Below are positions 15,362 to 23,441 of a stretch of 26,256 nt of DNA, in pieces. The stretch is from CAZHZT01 sp964537285 (GTDB taxonomy: Bacteria; Bacteroidota; Bacteroidia; Chitinophagales; Saprospiraceae), in assembly GCA_964537285.1 (NCBI GenBank), contig CAZHZT010000080.1, forward strand, positions 1 to 26,256. The letters are read 5' to 3'. Position numbers and translations under genes: made by a program. The notes beneath the pieces were generated by a model. The model was not told the DNA's origin. It searched no databases and saw only the letters and a program-made list of their open reading frames with translations. Within the stretch, counting starts at the first letter, position 1, and every line of letters starts with the position of its first letter.

Positions 15362-18349
15362 TTATTTAATAATAATTTCATCGGCGAAAATCCAGCTTTT
15401 ACGTCCTGCTCCCTTGTGGTATGGAGGACAAAAGCCCCTATTTTTACCAATGACTTTTACGTACTGTGCATTTGTTTTTCCTTCGAATAAAAACGCTTCA
15501 ATGATACTGCCTTTTTCTTTTGGGGGGATGTTACTTTCAATTCTTTTTAGCGATTTAAAATTACGGCCATCCATGGAAGTTTCGAAGGTAACTTCTAAGG
15601 GCATAAATATCCATGAATTTTCGTCCTGTAAAAAATGGATAGCTATTTTTTGAATATCCTTTCCTTCACCAAGATCTATAATAGCTTCCAGATCAACTTC
15701 CTGGTACCCTTGCCAATCGCCGGTTCGGTAATCAGAGCCACCCGTAAGGGAGTTAATTAAGGCATCATCTCCGCCTGCAGCGTATTGTGGCGCGTATTCA
15801 CTCAATAAAGTAATGCTTCGATTCTTAGGGATTTTGATGAACCTGGCCTGGACGGGCTTACTATATCCGCTTTCCGGATGATAAGCAATTGCTAGCAATT
15901 CAGTCGTGTTGCTGAGAATAATGGCTGCATCGTATAATTGCCCGTTTTCCTTTGATAGAGGCGCTTCATTGGCTTTTCCATTCAGATCATCTCCTAGTTT
16001 ATAGTAAATCGACGTACCTGCTTTAGGGCAGGTCATTGTAACGGTGTCCTGATCGAAGAAGGCCACTTTTCCGCTAGTGACCACAGGAACAGGAGTAATA
16101 AGGTGCTCTTCAATTCTGCTTTGGGGGCGATTTTCTACCTTAAGTCCCCAATTGGTGTTGCTTTGTTCAGACAAAGTGAAATGCAATTCTCCACCTTTCA
16201 TTATATCTTCATGCTTGATGTAGGTCTTATCGTAGGGTTTTCCGTTTAAGGTCACCGACTGTACATAACATTGCTCGCTGATCCTGCCTTCAGTGGATAT
16301 GGCGAATGTATTTCCATTTTCCAAAAGGATTTCTGCTCGTTCCACAATGGGAATGCCCAGAATATATTCATCGGTGCCAGGGGTAAGCTGATAAAAGCCC
16401 AGTGCACTCATGATGTACCAGGCAGACATCTGCCCGCAATCCTCATTACCCGGCAATCCATTGGGCGCATTATCATATAGATTGTACAGAATTTCCTGGA
16501 TGTACTCCTGTCCTTTGGCTGGCTTACCTACGAAATTGTACAGATAAGGAATGTGATGACTTGGCTCATTGCCGTGGGCGTATTGCCCGATGAGGCCAGT
16601 AATATCGGATTGTTCGCGACCAGTAAAAACAGAGGGGCTTGTGAAAATACCATCTAGCAATCTTTCTAATTCGGCAGGCCCGCCCAGCATTTCAATCCAT
16701 CCATTTACATCCTGAGGGACGTAGAAGGAGTATTGCCAGGAGTTGGCTTCTGTGAAGTGGAAATTGACTTCCCTTGGATCGAAGGGATAGATCCATCGGC
16801 CCCGGTTTTTAGGCCGGAAGAAACCAGAAACGGGATCAAGTAAGTTTTTATAAGATTGGGCTCTTTGAGTGTATTCTTCATAAATATCGTAACGCCCTAG
16901 TGATTTGGCGAATTGAGCAATGCACCAGTCGTTGTACGCATATTCCAGGGTTTTAGAAACAGATTCCGGCTCGATTTCTGAAGTTAAATAACCTGATTTC
17001 TGGTAATCTGGTTTTCCGAAGTTCTCGGCTTCTGCGGTAGCAACCATTGCCTCCAATGCTTTTTGGGCATCGAAGTTTTGAATGCCTTTCAGGTAAGCAT
17101 CTGTGATGGCGGAAACGGAATGATAGCCAATCATGCAGTACGTTTCATGCCCGGCAAGCTCCCAAACAGGCAATTCGCCACGTTGATCGTATTGTGCCAA
17201 CATGGTTTTTATGAAGTTTAAACTACGCTCTTTCTCGGTGATGGTGAAAAGTGGGTGGCTAGCCCGATAGGTATCCCACAAAGAAAAAATAGTGTAATGC
17301 GTATGTTCTTTGGACTCATGGACTTGTTTGTCTACACCGCGGAAACGGCCGTCGACGTCCTGGAACAGGTTAGGGGCCAGGCTATTGTGATATTGAGCCG
17401 TGTAGAAGATCTCTTTGATCTTTTCGTCGGCTTTTATCCTGATTTTTGAGAGTTGCTCATTCCACTTTTGATCCGCTTGTAATTGTATGGCTAAAAAATC
17501 CCAGGAAGGAATTTCCTGATTTAAGTTTTTTCGCGCGCCATCAATATCCACTGCAGAAATGCCCACTTTCACCTTTAGCATCCGATCCTCAGGGAGATCA
17601 AATGTCAGACCTGCTTTGATGTGCTTTTCTTCAAATAGCTTCGTTTGAAAATCTGCTTTTGAAAAAGAATCCAACTGCATCTCTGCAATTGGTGCAGAGA
17701 ACTGCATAACAAAATAGATATACTGTTCTTCTGCCCATGCAGATGAAATTCGATAGCCTTCTATTTCCGTTTCACTGACTTTCCTTATTCCTGCATTGAG
17801 TACCTGATCTCTGTGAACCAGATCAAGGATTATATTGCCGTTCTCCCCATTTTGAGGAAATTCGTATTGATGGAAGCCACATCGTTCAGTCGCTGTTAAC
17901 GAAACCTTTACTTCAGGATCTTCAAGAAAGACATAGTAGTATCCGGGAGTGGCTACTTCCTTACTTTTTTGAAAACTAGAGGCATAGCCAGGTTTTCCAT
18001 CTGAACCATTATTGAAGATTACAGGCCCTGTGGTTGGCATAAGCAATACATCTCCATAGTCGGAAACCCCTGTGCCGCTCAGGTGGGTGTGACTAAAACC
18101 GTAAACCAAACTGTCCGAATAATGATAACCAGAGCATCCGTCCCAGCCAGTCAGGCGCGTATCCGGACTAAGCTGGACCATACCAAACGGGAGCGTTGCT
18201 CCGGGGTAAGTGTGGCCATGCCCCCCCGTGCCAATAAAAGGGTTGACGTAAAGAGTCAGCTTATTAGTGGAGTAGCTGGTAGTTTTTTTTTGGCAAGCGC
18301 TAAAAAAGATGAGGAGTAGGATGCTGGCAAATAAGTATTGTTTTTTCAT
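15362..18349 (-). CDS. GH92 alpha-mannosidase lipoprotein with accessory C-terminal domains
   Basis: GH92 enzymes are Ca-dependent exo-alpha-mannosidases, mostly cutting alpha-1,2 and other linkages in high-mannose N-glycans and yeast mannan. The 995-residue product starts with a lipoprotein signal (lipobox FSA before Cys19). Typical GH92 blocks follow: VNPFIGTGGHGHTYPG then LPFGMVQLSPD near 38-65, GWDGCSGYHY, FSHTHLSGTG, HGNEPSHHIPYLYNF and the C-terminal GNEDCGQMSAWYIMSALGFY. After the catalytic part (to about 750) come a short chitobiase C-terminal-like domain (FFDQDTVTMTCPKAGTSIYY) and a final discoidin-like region with a WQGYQEVDLEAIIDLG strand. The start was placed at the ATG at 18347-18349 to begin at the signal peptide; the longer frame upstream is made of palindrome sequence. 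First gene of the mannose cluster. Confidence 0.93.
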   Translation of the reverse strand: MKKQYLFASILLLIFFSACQKKTTSYSTNKLTLYVNPFIGTGGHGHTYPGATLPFGMVQLSPDTRLTGWDGCSGYHYSDSLVYGFSHTHLSGTGVSDYGDVLLMPTTGPVIFNNGSDGKPGYASSFQKSKEVATPGYYYVFLEDPEVKVSLTATERCGFHQYEFPQNGENGNIILDLVHRDQVLNAGIRKVSETEIEGYRISSAWAEEQYIYFVMQFSAPIAEMQLDSFSKADFQTKLFEEKHIKAGLTFDLPEDRMLKVKVGISAVDIDGARKNLNQEIPSWDFLAIQLQADQKWNEQLSKIRIKADEKIKEIFYTAQYHNSLAPNLFQDVDGRFRGVDKQVHESKEHTHYTIFSLWDTYRASHPLFTITEKERSLNFIKTMLAQYDQRGELPVWELAGHETYCMIGYHSVSAITDAYLKGIQNFDAQKALEAMVATAEAENFGKPDYQKSGYLTSEIEPESVSKTLEYAYNDWCIAQFAKSLGRYDIYEEYTQRAQSYKNLLDPVSGFFRPKNRGRWIYPFDPREVNFHFTEANSWQYSFYVPQDVNGWIEMLGGPAELERLLDGIFTSPSVFTGREQSDITGLIGQYAHGNEPSHHIPYLYNFVGKPAKGQEYIQEILYNLYDNAPNGLPGNEDCGQMSAWYIMSALGFYQLTPGTDEYILGIPIVERAEILLENGNTFAISTEGRISEQCYVQSVTLNGKPYDKTYIKHEDIMKGGELHFTLSEQSNTNWGLKVENRPQSRIEEHLITPVPVVTSGKVAFFDQDTVTMTCPKAGTSIYYKLGDDLNGKANEAPLSKENGQLYDAAIILSNTTELLAIAYHPESGYSKPVQARFIKIPKNRSITLLSEYAPQYAAGGDDALINSLTGGSDYRTGDWQGYQEVDLEAIIDLGEGKDIQKIAIHFLQDENSWIFMPLEVTFETSMDGRNFKSLKRIESNIPPKEKGSIIEAFLFEGKTNAQYVKVIGKNRGFCPPYHKGAGRKSWIFADEIIIK

Positions 18350-18389
18350 ACTAAAGTATTTGCCCAAAAATAAATAAATAATTGGTTTT

Positions 18390-18465
18390 CTAAAGGAGGT
18401 GTTTAAAAAGAAGTGGGTTGCCACCGGCCGGTGGCAACCCACTTCTTTTTAAACACCTCCTTTAG
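18390..18465. repeat. Perfect 76-bp palindrome with no spacer, upstream of GH92
   Basis: 38-nt arms 18390-18427 and 18428-18465 are exact reverse complements meeting at CCGG/CCGG. It lies 41 bp upstream of the GH92 start, in the gap between two divergently transcribed genes, so it is not in a terminator position for either. Each arm contains AAAGGAGGTG (or its complement CACCTCCTTT), an ideal Shine-Dalgarno / anti-Shine-Dalgarno pair. It could be an operator, a leader hairpin or a terminator of unseen antisense transcription. Confidence 0.85.
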
Positions 18466-18839
18466 GTGGATTTCCTTGAAATTGTTGAAGTGGTTATTTT
18501 TCATAAAAAAGGGGTTTGGTAAAGATTTGATTAGGAATGATTGTTTAACGACTACATATTATGAATTATTTTAAGGTAATGCCACAGGTTTTTCTTCCTG
18601 AAAAAATTGTACGATAGCCAACAAAATTCATTCTATTAATGAGTTTTTTTTTATTAAAAAGCGTTTTCTACCAAAACTCTCTTTAATTTCGTTCCCTTAA
18701 ACATGAGGCACGGAAAACGAATTGCAGCGAACAGTTAAAGTTAATGAGTTTTACCCTAAGGCCGAAGGCCTTCTCTAAGTATTTCGTTCCCCGTTGACCG
18801 TTCCCCGTTAACCGTTGACCGCAAAACAGATTGTACAAT
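18466..18839. other. Gene-free stretch of a divergent intergenic region
   Basis: No convincing coding region or RNA gene is seen here. It is A/T rich and contains a small 6-bp hairpin (AAGGCC-GAA-GGCCTT, 18758-18772) and, at its right end, one-directional heptamer repeats (18785-18821). Promoters for the GH92 cluster and for the GT-C-like gene would be expected between 18350 and 18839. A TAnnTTTG match reading toward GH92 exists at 18365-18372 but lacks a -33 partner and lies only 16 nt from the start. Confidence 0.6.
18785..18821. repeat. Heptamer tandem repeats, one orientation
   Basis: About five units of the same 7-bp family as at 3927-4035 and 15258-15354 (GTTCCCC, GTTGACC, GTTCCCC, GTTAACC, GTTGACC). 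All are in one orientation, so no hairpin forms locally. The block ends 18 bp before the start codon of the GT-C-like gene, so it would lie in its leader or promoter. Confidence 0.8.
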
Positions 18840-20693
18840 ATGAAATATTTATCTTTAATAGCTCTTTTAATAATATCTGTTACCTATTTATCCGTATTTC
18901 ATGTGATGAAAAGCTACAACTTTGCAATTGTAGGGGGAGGAGACACCTTGGGGTATTACATGTATTTACCAGCAGCATTTATCCACAATGATCTGGCAAC
19001 GCTTGATATAACAAATAATGCACGCAAGCAGCATCTTTCTTCAGATAAAAAAGATGAGCGCCCCGAAGATACCGGCCTCTTTAGAGTTACCGAAAATGGA
19101 AATTACGTAAATAAGTACCCCATGGGGATGGCTGTTTTGTATGCGCCCTTCTTTTTCATAGCGCATGCCCTGGCTAAAATAAAAGGCATTCCCGCAGACG
19201 GTTTTTCGCCCATCTATATTTATATAATTATGCTTTCCAGCTTTTTTTACGCCTTGACAGGGCTTATTTTGCTGAGGAAAGTCTTGTTGAATTATTTTTC
19301 GGATGCGATTACAGCTTTGTTGTTGCTGGGAATAGCCTTAGGAACCAATCTGTATTACTTTGTAGTGTTGAACAGCGCGATGTCTCACGCATATTTATTC
19401 TTTTTGTATGCTACATTACTGTATTTCACGGAGAAGTGGCATAGGAAGGAAGGTTATGGAAATGCAGCGAGCATCGGCTTATTTGCAGGGCTGATTTGCC
19501 TGGTACGGCCGGTCCATATCATCTGTTTATTTATACCCTTGTTTTGGGGGCTACGATCCTTTAAAGCCATCCCTGAAAGAATTAAAAGCCTTTCAGGAAA
19601 AAGCAGTTTTTTGCTGGCCGTAGTTCTCTTTATTTTGGTGGGTATTTTTCAATTAATATACTGGAAATATACGACCGGGCATTTTATCTACTACAGCTAT
19701 GGGGACGAAGGTTTTGATTTTTTAAAACCTCATATTTTAGAAGGCTTATTTGGGTTTAAAAATGGCTGGCTGGCTTATACGCCGATCATGTATTTTGCCC
19801 TGTTTGGCATCCCTCTGTTGTTTCGGAACCGCAATTATTGGATACCGATTTTATTGTTTTTACCCATTCATATTTACATCACCTATAGCTGGTGGTGCTG
19901 GAATTATATCAACGGTTTTGGCTCGCGGCCCATGGTAGAAACCTACGCTTTGTTGTCTATTCCAATGGGATACTTTTTTACTTTCCTTTATAAAAAAGGA
20001 AAGATGATTTTTGCTTTTTTAATTCTTTTGGTTACGTTTTTCATTGCTTTAAATGTGTTTCAAACTTACCAACACTTCAAAGGCATTTTGTGGTCGGAAG
20101 ATGCCAATTGGGCCTATTACAAAGCTATTTTCGGTAAGACAAAAGCCGGTTATAGTGATTTAGTTACTTATGATATGGCCATTTATCAACCCGATACCAG
20201 TGATTTGAAATACGTTCGGACATTGGCTTTTAATGATTTTAACGATTCACTTTCTCCTCAATATTCCGGCTTCCCGGAGGATTCAACGAATTTTTTCTAT
20301 CGTTTTGCCAAGGGGGATGATGCTTTCCCAAGTGTTAAATTCCGCTTAAAAGAAAATTCCATTGAAGCGGGAGACTGGCTCAAAATGAGCGTAGATTGCA
20401 TGCGGCCATACGCCATTCAGGATATTTACCGGATGACCTTGCTCATATGTGCCATAGATAAAGGAAACAGCCCGGAACCCTGGCGCTTTGTCCGCCTGGA
20501 TAATAAACCCCAAAATACAGACTTCAGTATTTGGGGAGGAAGATCTAATGTTTGGGCAACCGTTTACGCCTTCGTGAAAGTACCAAAAGGTATTACAGAG
20601 GAAGGATTTGCAAAGATATTTCTCCTGAAACCTGCTTATCCAGATATCTATCTGGATAATTTTAAGGTTGAGCACTGGAAAAAAAGCAATTGA
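18840..20693 (+). CDS. Polytopic membrane protein, GT-C glycosyltransferase-like, with soluble C-terminal domain
   Basis: A 617-residue protein with a first helix at about 4-22, then a periplasmic loop with VGGGDTLGYYMYLPAAFI (Asp35), like the acidic first-loop residue of GT-C enzymes. Roughly ten further hydrophobic segments run to about residue 410. GT-C enzymes use polyprenyl-phosphate sugars to modify lipids or proteins on the outer face of the inner membrane. The loop KYPMGMAVLYAPFFFIAHALA is typical of related Bacteroidota proteins. Residues about 430-617 are hydrophilic with alternating hydrophobic strands, suggesting a beta-sandwich outside the membrane. The ATG at 18840 was chosen over the TTG at 18831. 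Specific substrate unknown; the family call is by topology and motif resemblance. It converges with the lipoprotein gene at 20748. Confidence 0.6.
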   Translation: MKYLSLIALLIISVTYLSVFHVMKSYNFAIVGGGDTLGYYMYLPAAFIHNDLATLDITNNARKQHLSSDKKDERPEDTGLFRVTENGNYVNKYPMGMAVLYAPFFFIAHALAKIKGIPADGFSPIYIYIIMLSSFFYALTGLILLRKVLLNYFSDAITALLLLGIALGTNLYYFVVLNSAMSHAYLFFLYATLLYFTEKWHRKEGYGNAASIGLFAGLICLVRPVHIICLFIPLFWGLRSFKAIPERIKSLSGKSSFLLAVVLFILVGIFQLIYWKYTTGHFIYYSYGDEGFDFLKPHILEGLFGFKNGWLAYTPIMYFALFGIPLLFRNRNYWIPILLFLPIHIYITYSWWCWNYINGFGSRPMVETYALLSIPMGYFFTFLYKKGKMIFAFLILLVTFFIALNVFQTYQHFKGILWSEDANWAYYKAIFGKTKAGYSDLVTYDMAIYQPDTSDLKYVRTLAFNDFNDSLSPQYSGFPEDSTNFFYRFAKGDDAFPSVKFRLKENSIEAGDWLKMSVDCMRPYAIQDIYRMTLLICAIDKGNSPEPWRFVRLDNKPQNTDFSIWGGRSNVWATVYAFVKVPKGITEEGFAKIFLLKPAYPDIYLDNFKVEHWKKSN

Positions 20694-20768
20694 GGATTGA
20701 TTAATCCAAGTTTCAATTGAGCTTTTCCTGTTCAATTGCAACTTAAGTTAATCAATTCCTAATTGCTT
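20684..20768. terminator. Hairpin spanning both stop codons of convergent genes
   Basis: An imperfect inverted repeat with ~39-nt arms (20684-20722 and 20730-20768) and a 7-nt loop. The left arm holds the last codons and TGA (20691-20693) of the GT-C-like gene. The right arm holds the last codons and stop (20748-20750) of the minus-strand lipoprotein gene. AAGCAATT ends both arms, and most mismatches are isolated or G-T pairs. A bidirectional terminator is likely. Confidence 0.8.
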
Positions 20769-21695
20769 ACGCAAATGCGCATCTGCTATAGAATTCTTCG
20801 TCCAATAATCCGTCATAATAGTTTCATTCAATCCCGCTTTGGTTGTAAGTGTTTGGGCATTTGGGCCATAGCCGCTCTGTACGGTTTCTTCCCAATAGGT
20901 GATTTGGTAAGGAAAAGCCTTGTTGAAGGTAATGCTTAAATTCCGCTTAATCTCAGGGTAATCAATAGAATAAGTATACTCTTTCCCAGAATCTTCCAAA
21001 GTAGCTTTGGCTGTGTAAGGCCTTAATTCAATATGCTTCAGTCTGGCATGTGTTAATGAAGGAATCATTTGAATATCGCCTTGTGGCAGACTTTCCGGGT
21101 TGATTCGAATGGTATTCCAAACGGCATCTTCCAGCTCACCCTTATCCAGTTTCTCCTCAACATCTCCTTCCGATTCAAAATAAGAATAGCCCTGGTACCG
21201 GTATTTATTACCCTTTAGATTAAGTTGCGCAAAGGTTTGTCCGCACCATTCTTGCGTTGAGGAGGTGACTTTTAAGGGGTTGGAAGGAGCTTCAACGGTT
21301 GCAGGAGTAAAAATAGAATTCATAATTGAGTAGGGATAAATACCTGTATAGAACTTGCGGGTGAAGTTGCATTTCAGAACGCTCACAGCGTCTTTGGGGC
21401 TGCGATCGGGATAGTCTAATTTCACCTGCTTTTTTTCGGAAAAAGGTTCGGTTACAAAGATGAGTACGGCATCTCCTTTATGGATTTCTCCGTAGCGGGC
21501 TTGTTCCAGCTTATAGCTGCTAATCTCTGCTTTGCCCTGATACCAGTATTTTTGAAATTTCTCGGCCGGGGATAGACTGGGATCTATTTCAATGTTTACG
21601 GCCTTTACTACTGCGCTTGTTTGAGGCGTTTTTTGGCAAGCCATAAAGGTTAATGTTCCGGTTAATAAGTATAGTAAGATAAATGCGTGTTTCAT
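20748..21695 (-). CDS. Lipoprotein of unknown function
   Basis: A 315-residue protein with a lipoprotein signal peptide (lipobox TFMA before Cys20), so it is anchored in the envelope. The mature part is mixed alpha/beta without recognised catalytic motifs. Notable segments are KYWYQGKAEISSYKLEQARY, AVLIFVTEPFSEKKQVKLDY, CNFTRKFYTGIYPYSIMNSI and RYQGYSYFESEGD. Besides the lipid-bearing Cys it has two Cys residues, in VLKCNF and EWCGQTF. Similar Bacteroidota proteins are, as I recall, sometimes labelled septum formation inhibitor Maf, but nothing of the Maf pyrophosphatase fold is visible here and that label should not be adopted. It lies 125 bp downstream of bshC on the same strand, separated by a perfect palindrome. 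Function unknown. Confidence 0.8.
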   Translation of the reverse strand: MKHAFILLYLLTGTLTFMACQKTPQTSAVVKAVNIEIDPSLSPAEKFQKYWYQGKAEISSYKLEQARYGEIHKGDAVLIFVTEPFSEKKQVKLDYPDRSPKDAVSVLKCNFTRKFYTGIYPYSIMNSIFTPATVEAPSNPLKVTSSTQEWCGQTFAQLNLKGNKYRYQGYSYFESEGDVEEKLDKGELEDAVWNTIRINPESLPQGDIQMIPSLTHARLKHIELRPYTAKATLEDSGKEYTYSIDYPEIKRNLSITFNKAFPYQITYWEETVQSGYGPNAQTLTTKAGLNETIMTDYWTKNSIADAHLRKQLGID

Positions 21696-21762
21696 GGATT
21701 GAGTTTTATAAGGTAATGCGAATGGTTGTAGTTTGGTTTAAAAGATTGAACTAAATTGTCTG

Positions 21763-21828
21763 GAGCATTAAAATGCTATTAAACCAGGCAAGCAATTGCT
21801 TGCCTGGTTTAATAGCATTTTAATGCTC
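21763..21828. terminator. Perfect 66-bp palindrome over the bshC stop
   Basis: 33-nt arms 21763-21795 and 21796-21828 are exact reverse complements with no spacer, centred on AGCAA/TTGCT. The right arm contains the last two codons and stop of bshC (21820-21828, minus strand), so the left arm is an exact antisense copy of the gene end. It probably separates bshC from the downstream lipoprotein gene. Confidence 0.85.
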
Positions 21829-23415
21829 ATAAATCACCACCAATCTATTTTCTAAGGGTTTAAACCCTCTCTTCAATTCCTCAAAAAAGGCACGTCCGTG
21901 ACGTACATACAAGGACAAAAAGTTATCATGCCGTTCTTGTAACCCATTATTAGGAAAGAGTCGATCCTTCAGATTACGGATCTGATTAATCGCCGTCTCA
22001 TGTTTTTGCTTCTCCGCCTTGATTAATCGCCCCTCCAACTGGCTCAAGCTTTTGATCTGATTGGCTTTTTCCGCCATGACGGTTTTTCCTAAAGTCGGAT
22101 CTACCTGCACAGCCAGTTCCTTCACGCGTTCAAATAGATCATTGAGCGCTTTCTTTTCATGCTTAAGGCTCAGCGGCTCATCAGCTTCATTTTTTACAAA
22201 CCGTTTAATAATCAATTCTACATCTTTTTCCAGGAGGTCCTGAATGCTCAGACCCAGTTTATCCATTTTTTTATGGCTGCCCTTATCTACCCATAGCACC
22301 GAGTGCCGGCGGATGAGCATTGGAAAATTAAGCCCAAATGCCTCAAACTGCTTTTTGCGCTCCAGCCAATAAGCAATTTCACCGCCTCCACCTATGTAAG
22401 CCAGGTTGGGCAGAATAAACTCCTGATAAATGGGACGCATTACTACATTCGGACTGAAGCGCTCAGGATGTTCTTCAAGTTCAGCCATCATTTCTTCTTC
22501 GGTGAATTGCAGGTTGGTATTTAAAATATAAAACTTACCATCTTCCTTTTCAATGCGTTCTCTAAACTGATCTTTTAAATAAAAAAAATTGATTTCCCTT
22601 GGGGTAGCTTGTTTTTTAAAACCAATAGACTCCAACTCCCAAACGGCAGACTCGACTAAAGGCAGAGAGGCATTCTCAAATAATTCTTTTTTACTATGGG
22701 GAATGAACGCACGTTTAAGTTCCGGCTGATTCATATCCAAAATCACTAAGCCTTCCTGCCCGAATAAATGATGAACCATTGCCAGGGTAGCTTCTCCGTA
22801 GGTCTCGTATTTGGTAAAGCAATGTTCAATATGGCTGTAAATTTCCTGAGCTTTAGGGGCATCACCAAGTATTTCTTTCAATTCCGCTAAGACTGTCGAC
22901 AAGGTGGATGTTTTCATCGCTCCAACCGCTCCGCTTTCATTATTTTCCCAAACCAGCTTTTTATTGAATAAATTTAGATGATTTATTTCCTCAAAATCAT
23001 GATCTTCGCCCCCGATGATGTACACCGGAACGAAGTTGTAATCGGGAAAGCGCTCGTTCAGGTCGTTGCTCAGCTGGATCGCAGAGATTATTTTGTAGAT
23101 GAAATACAAAGGACCTGTAAATAAAGAAGGCTGGTGGGCCGTTGTTATGGTGAAGGTGTTTTCCTTTAACAACAATTCAATTCCGTGAGGTGGATGTTCA
23201 CCCGGAAATAATTGATTATATTGCTTTTTCAAAGTGCGATAAAGCAGTTCTCTGTCGGTATTGTCTTTCTTTTTATCCTCAATAATCTGAGGGAAAGCAT
23301 CGATGGAGACGGGGTATTGATAAAAAGGTTTTAGAGAAGGGGTCTGAGTGGTATATGCAAGGTCTCTTTCAGAAAAATATGGAACGTCGTCAAACGGAAT
23401 GTGATGGATTTGCAT
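21820..23415 (-). CDS. bshC: Bacillithiol biosynthesis cysteine-adding enzyme BshC
   Basis: BshC is the proposed ligase adding cysteine to GlcN-malate in the last step of bacillithiol synthesis, the low-molecular-weight thiol of Firmicutes and many Bacteroidota. The 531-residue length fits the family. The start MQIHHIPFDDVPYFSERDLAY matches the typical BshC N-terminus and sets the start at 23413-23415, rather than 7 codons upstream. Other marks are TITTAHQPSLFTGPLYFIYK and PVYIIGGEDHDFEEINHLN in the Rossmann-like part, RPIYQEFILPNLAYIGGGGE, then a long C-terminal coiled coil (about 380-500) and the GLQERHDNFLSLY tail. bshA and bshB are not in the window. It is divergent from the DppB-like permease with only 26 bp between start codons. 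Confidence 0.93.
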   Translation of the reverse strand: MQIHHIPFDDVPYFSERDLAYTTQTPSLKPFYQYPVSIDAFPQIIEDKKKDNTDRELLYRTLKKQYNQLFPGEHPPHGIELLLKENTFTITTAHQPSLFTGPLYFIYKIISAIQLSNDLNERFPDYNFVPVYIIGGEDHDFEEINHLNLFNKKLVWENNESGAVGAMKTSTLSTVLAELKEILGDAPKAQEIYSHIEHCFTKYETYGEATLAMVHHLFGQEGLVILDMNQPELKRAFIPHSKKELFENASLPLVESAVWELESIGFKKQATPREINFFYLKDQFRERIEKEDGKFYILNTNLQFTEEEMMAELEEHPERFSPNVVMRPIYQEFILPNLAYIGGGGEIAYWLERKKQFEAFGLNFPMLIRRHSVLWVDKGSHKKMDKLGLSIQDLLEKDVELIIKRFVKNEADEPLSLKHEKKALNDLFERVKELAVQVDPTLGKTVMAEKANQIKSLSQLEGRLIKAEKQKHETAINQIRNLKDRLFPNNGLQERHDNFLSLYVRHGRAFFEELKRGFKPLENRLVVIYEH

Positions 23416-23441
23416 TTTGTTTTTTCGGTAAAACAAAAAGT

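Noticed and set aside
18365..18372. TAnnTTTG match reading toward GH92
   Set aside because: It lies only 16 nt from the start codon and has no TTTG -33 partner at proper distance; in A/T-rich DNA such single matches are common.
18350..18442. Upstream extension of the GH92 reading frame to 18442
   Set aside because: The extra 31 residues are encoded largely by the perfect palindrome, and a proper lipoprotein signal begins at 18349.
18703..18738. Short frame encoding MRHGKRIAANS, similar at its start to ribosomal protein L17 (MRHGK)
   Set aside because: Only the first five or six residues match and it stops after 11 codons. It may be a tiny relic but is too short to support as a gene or pseudogene.
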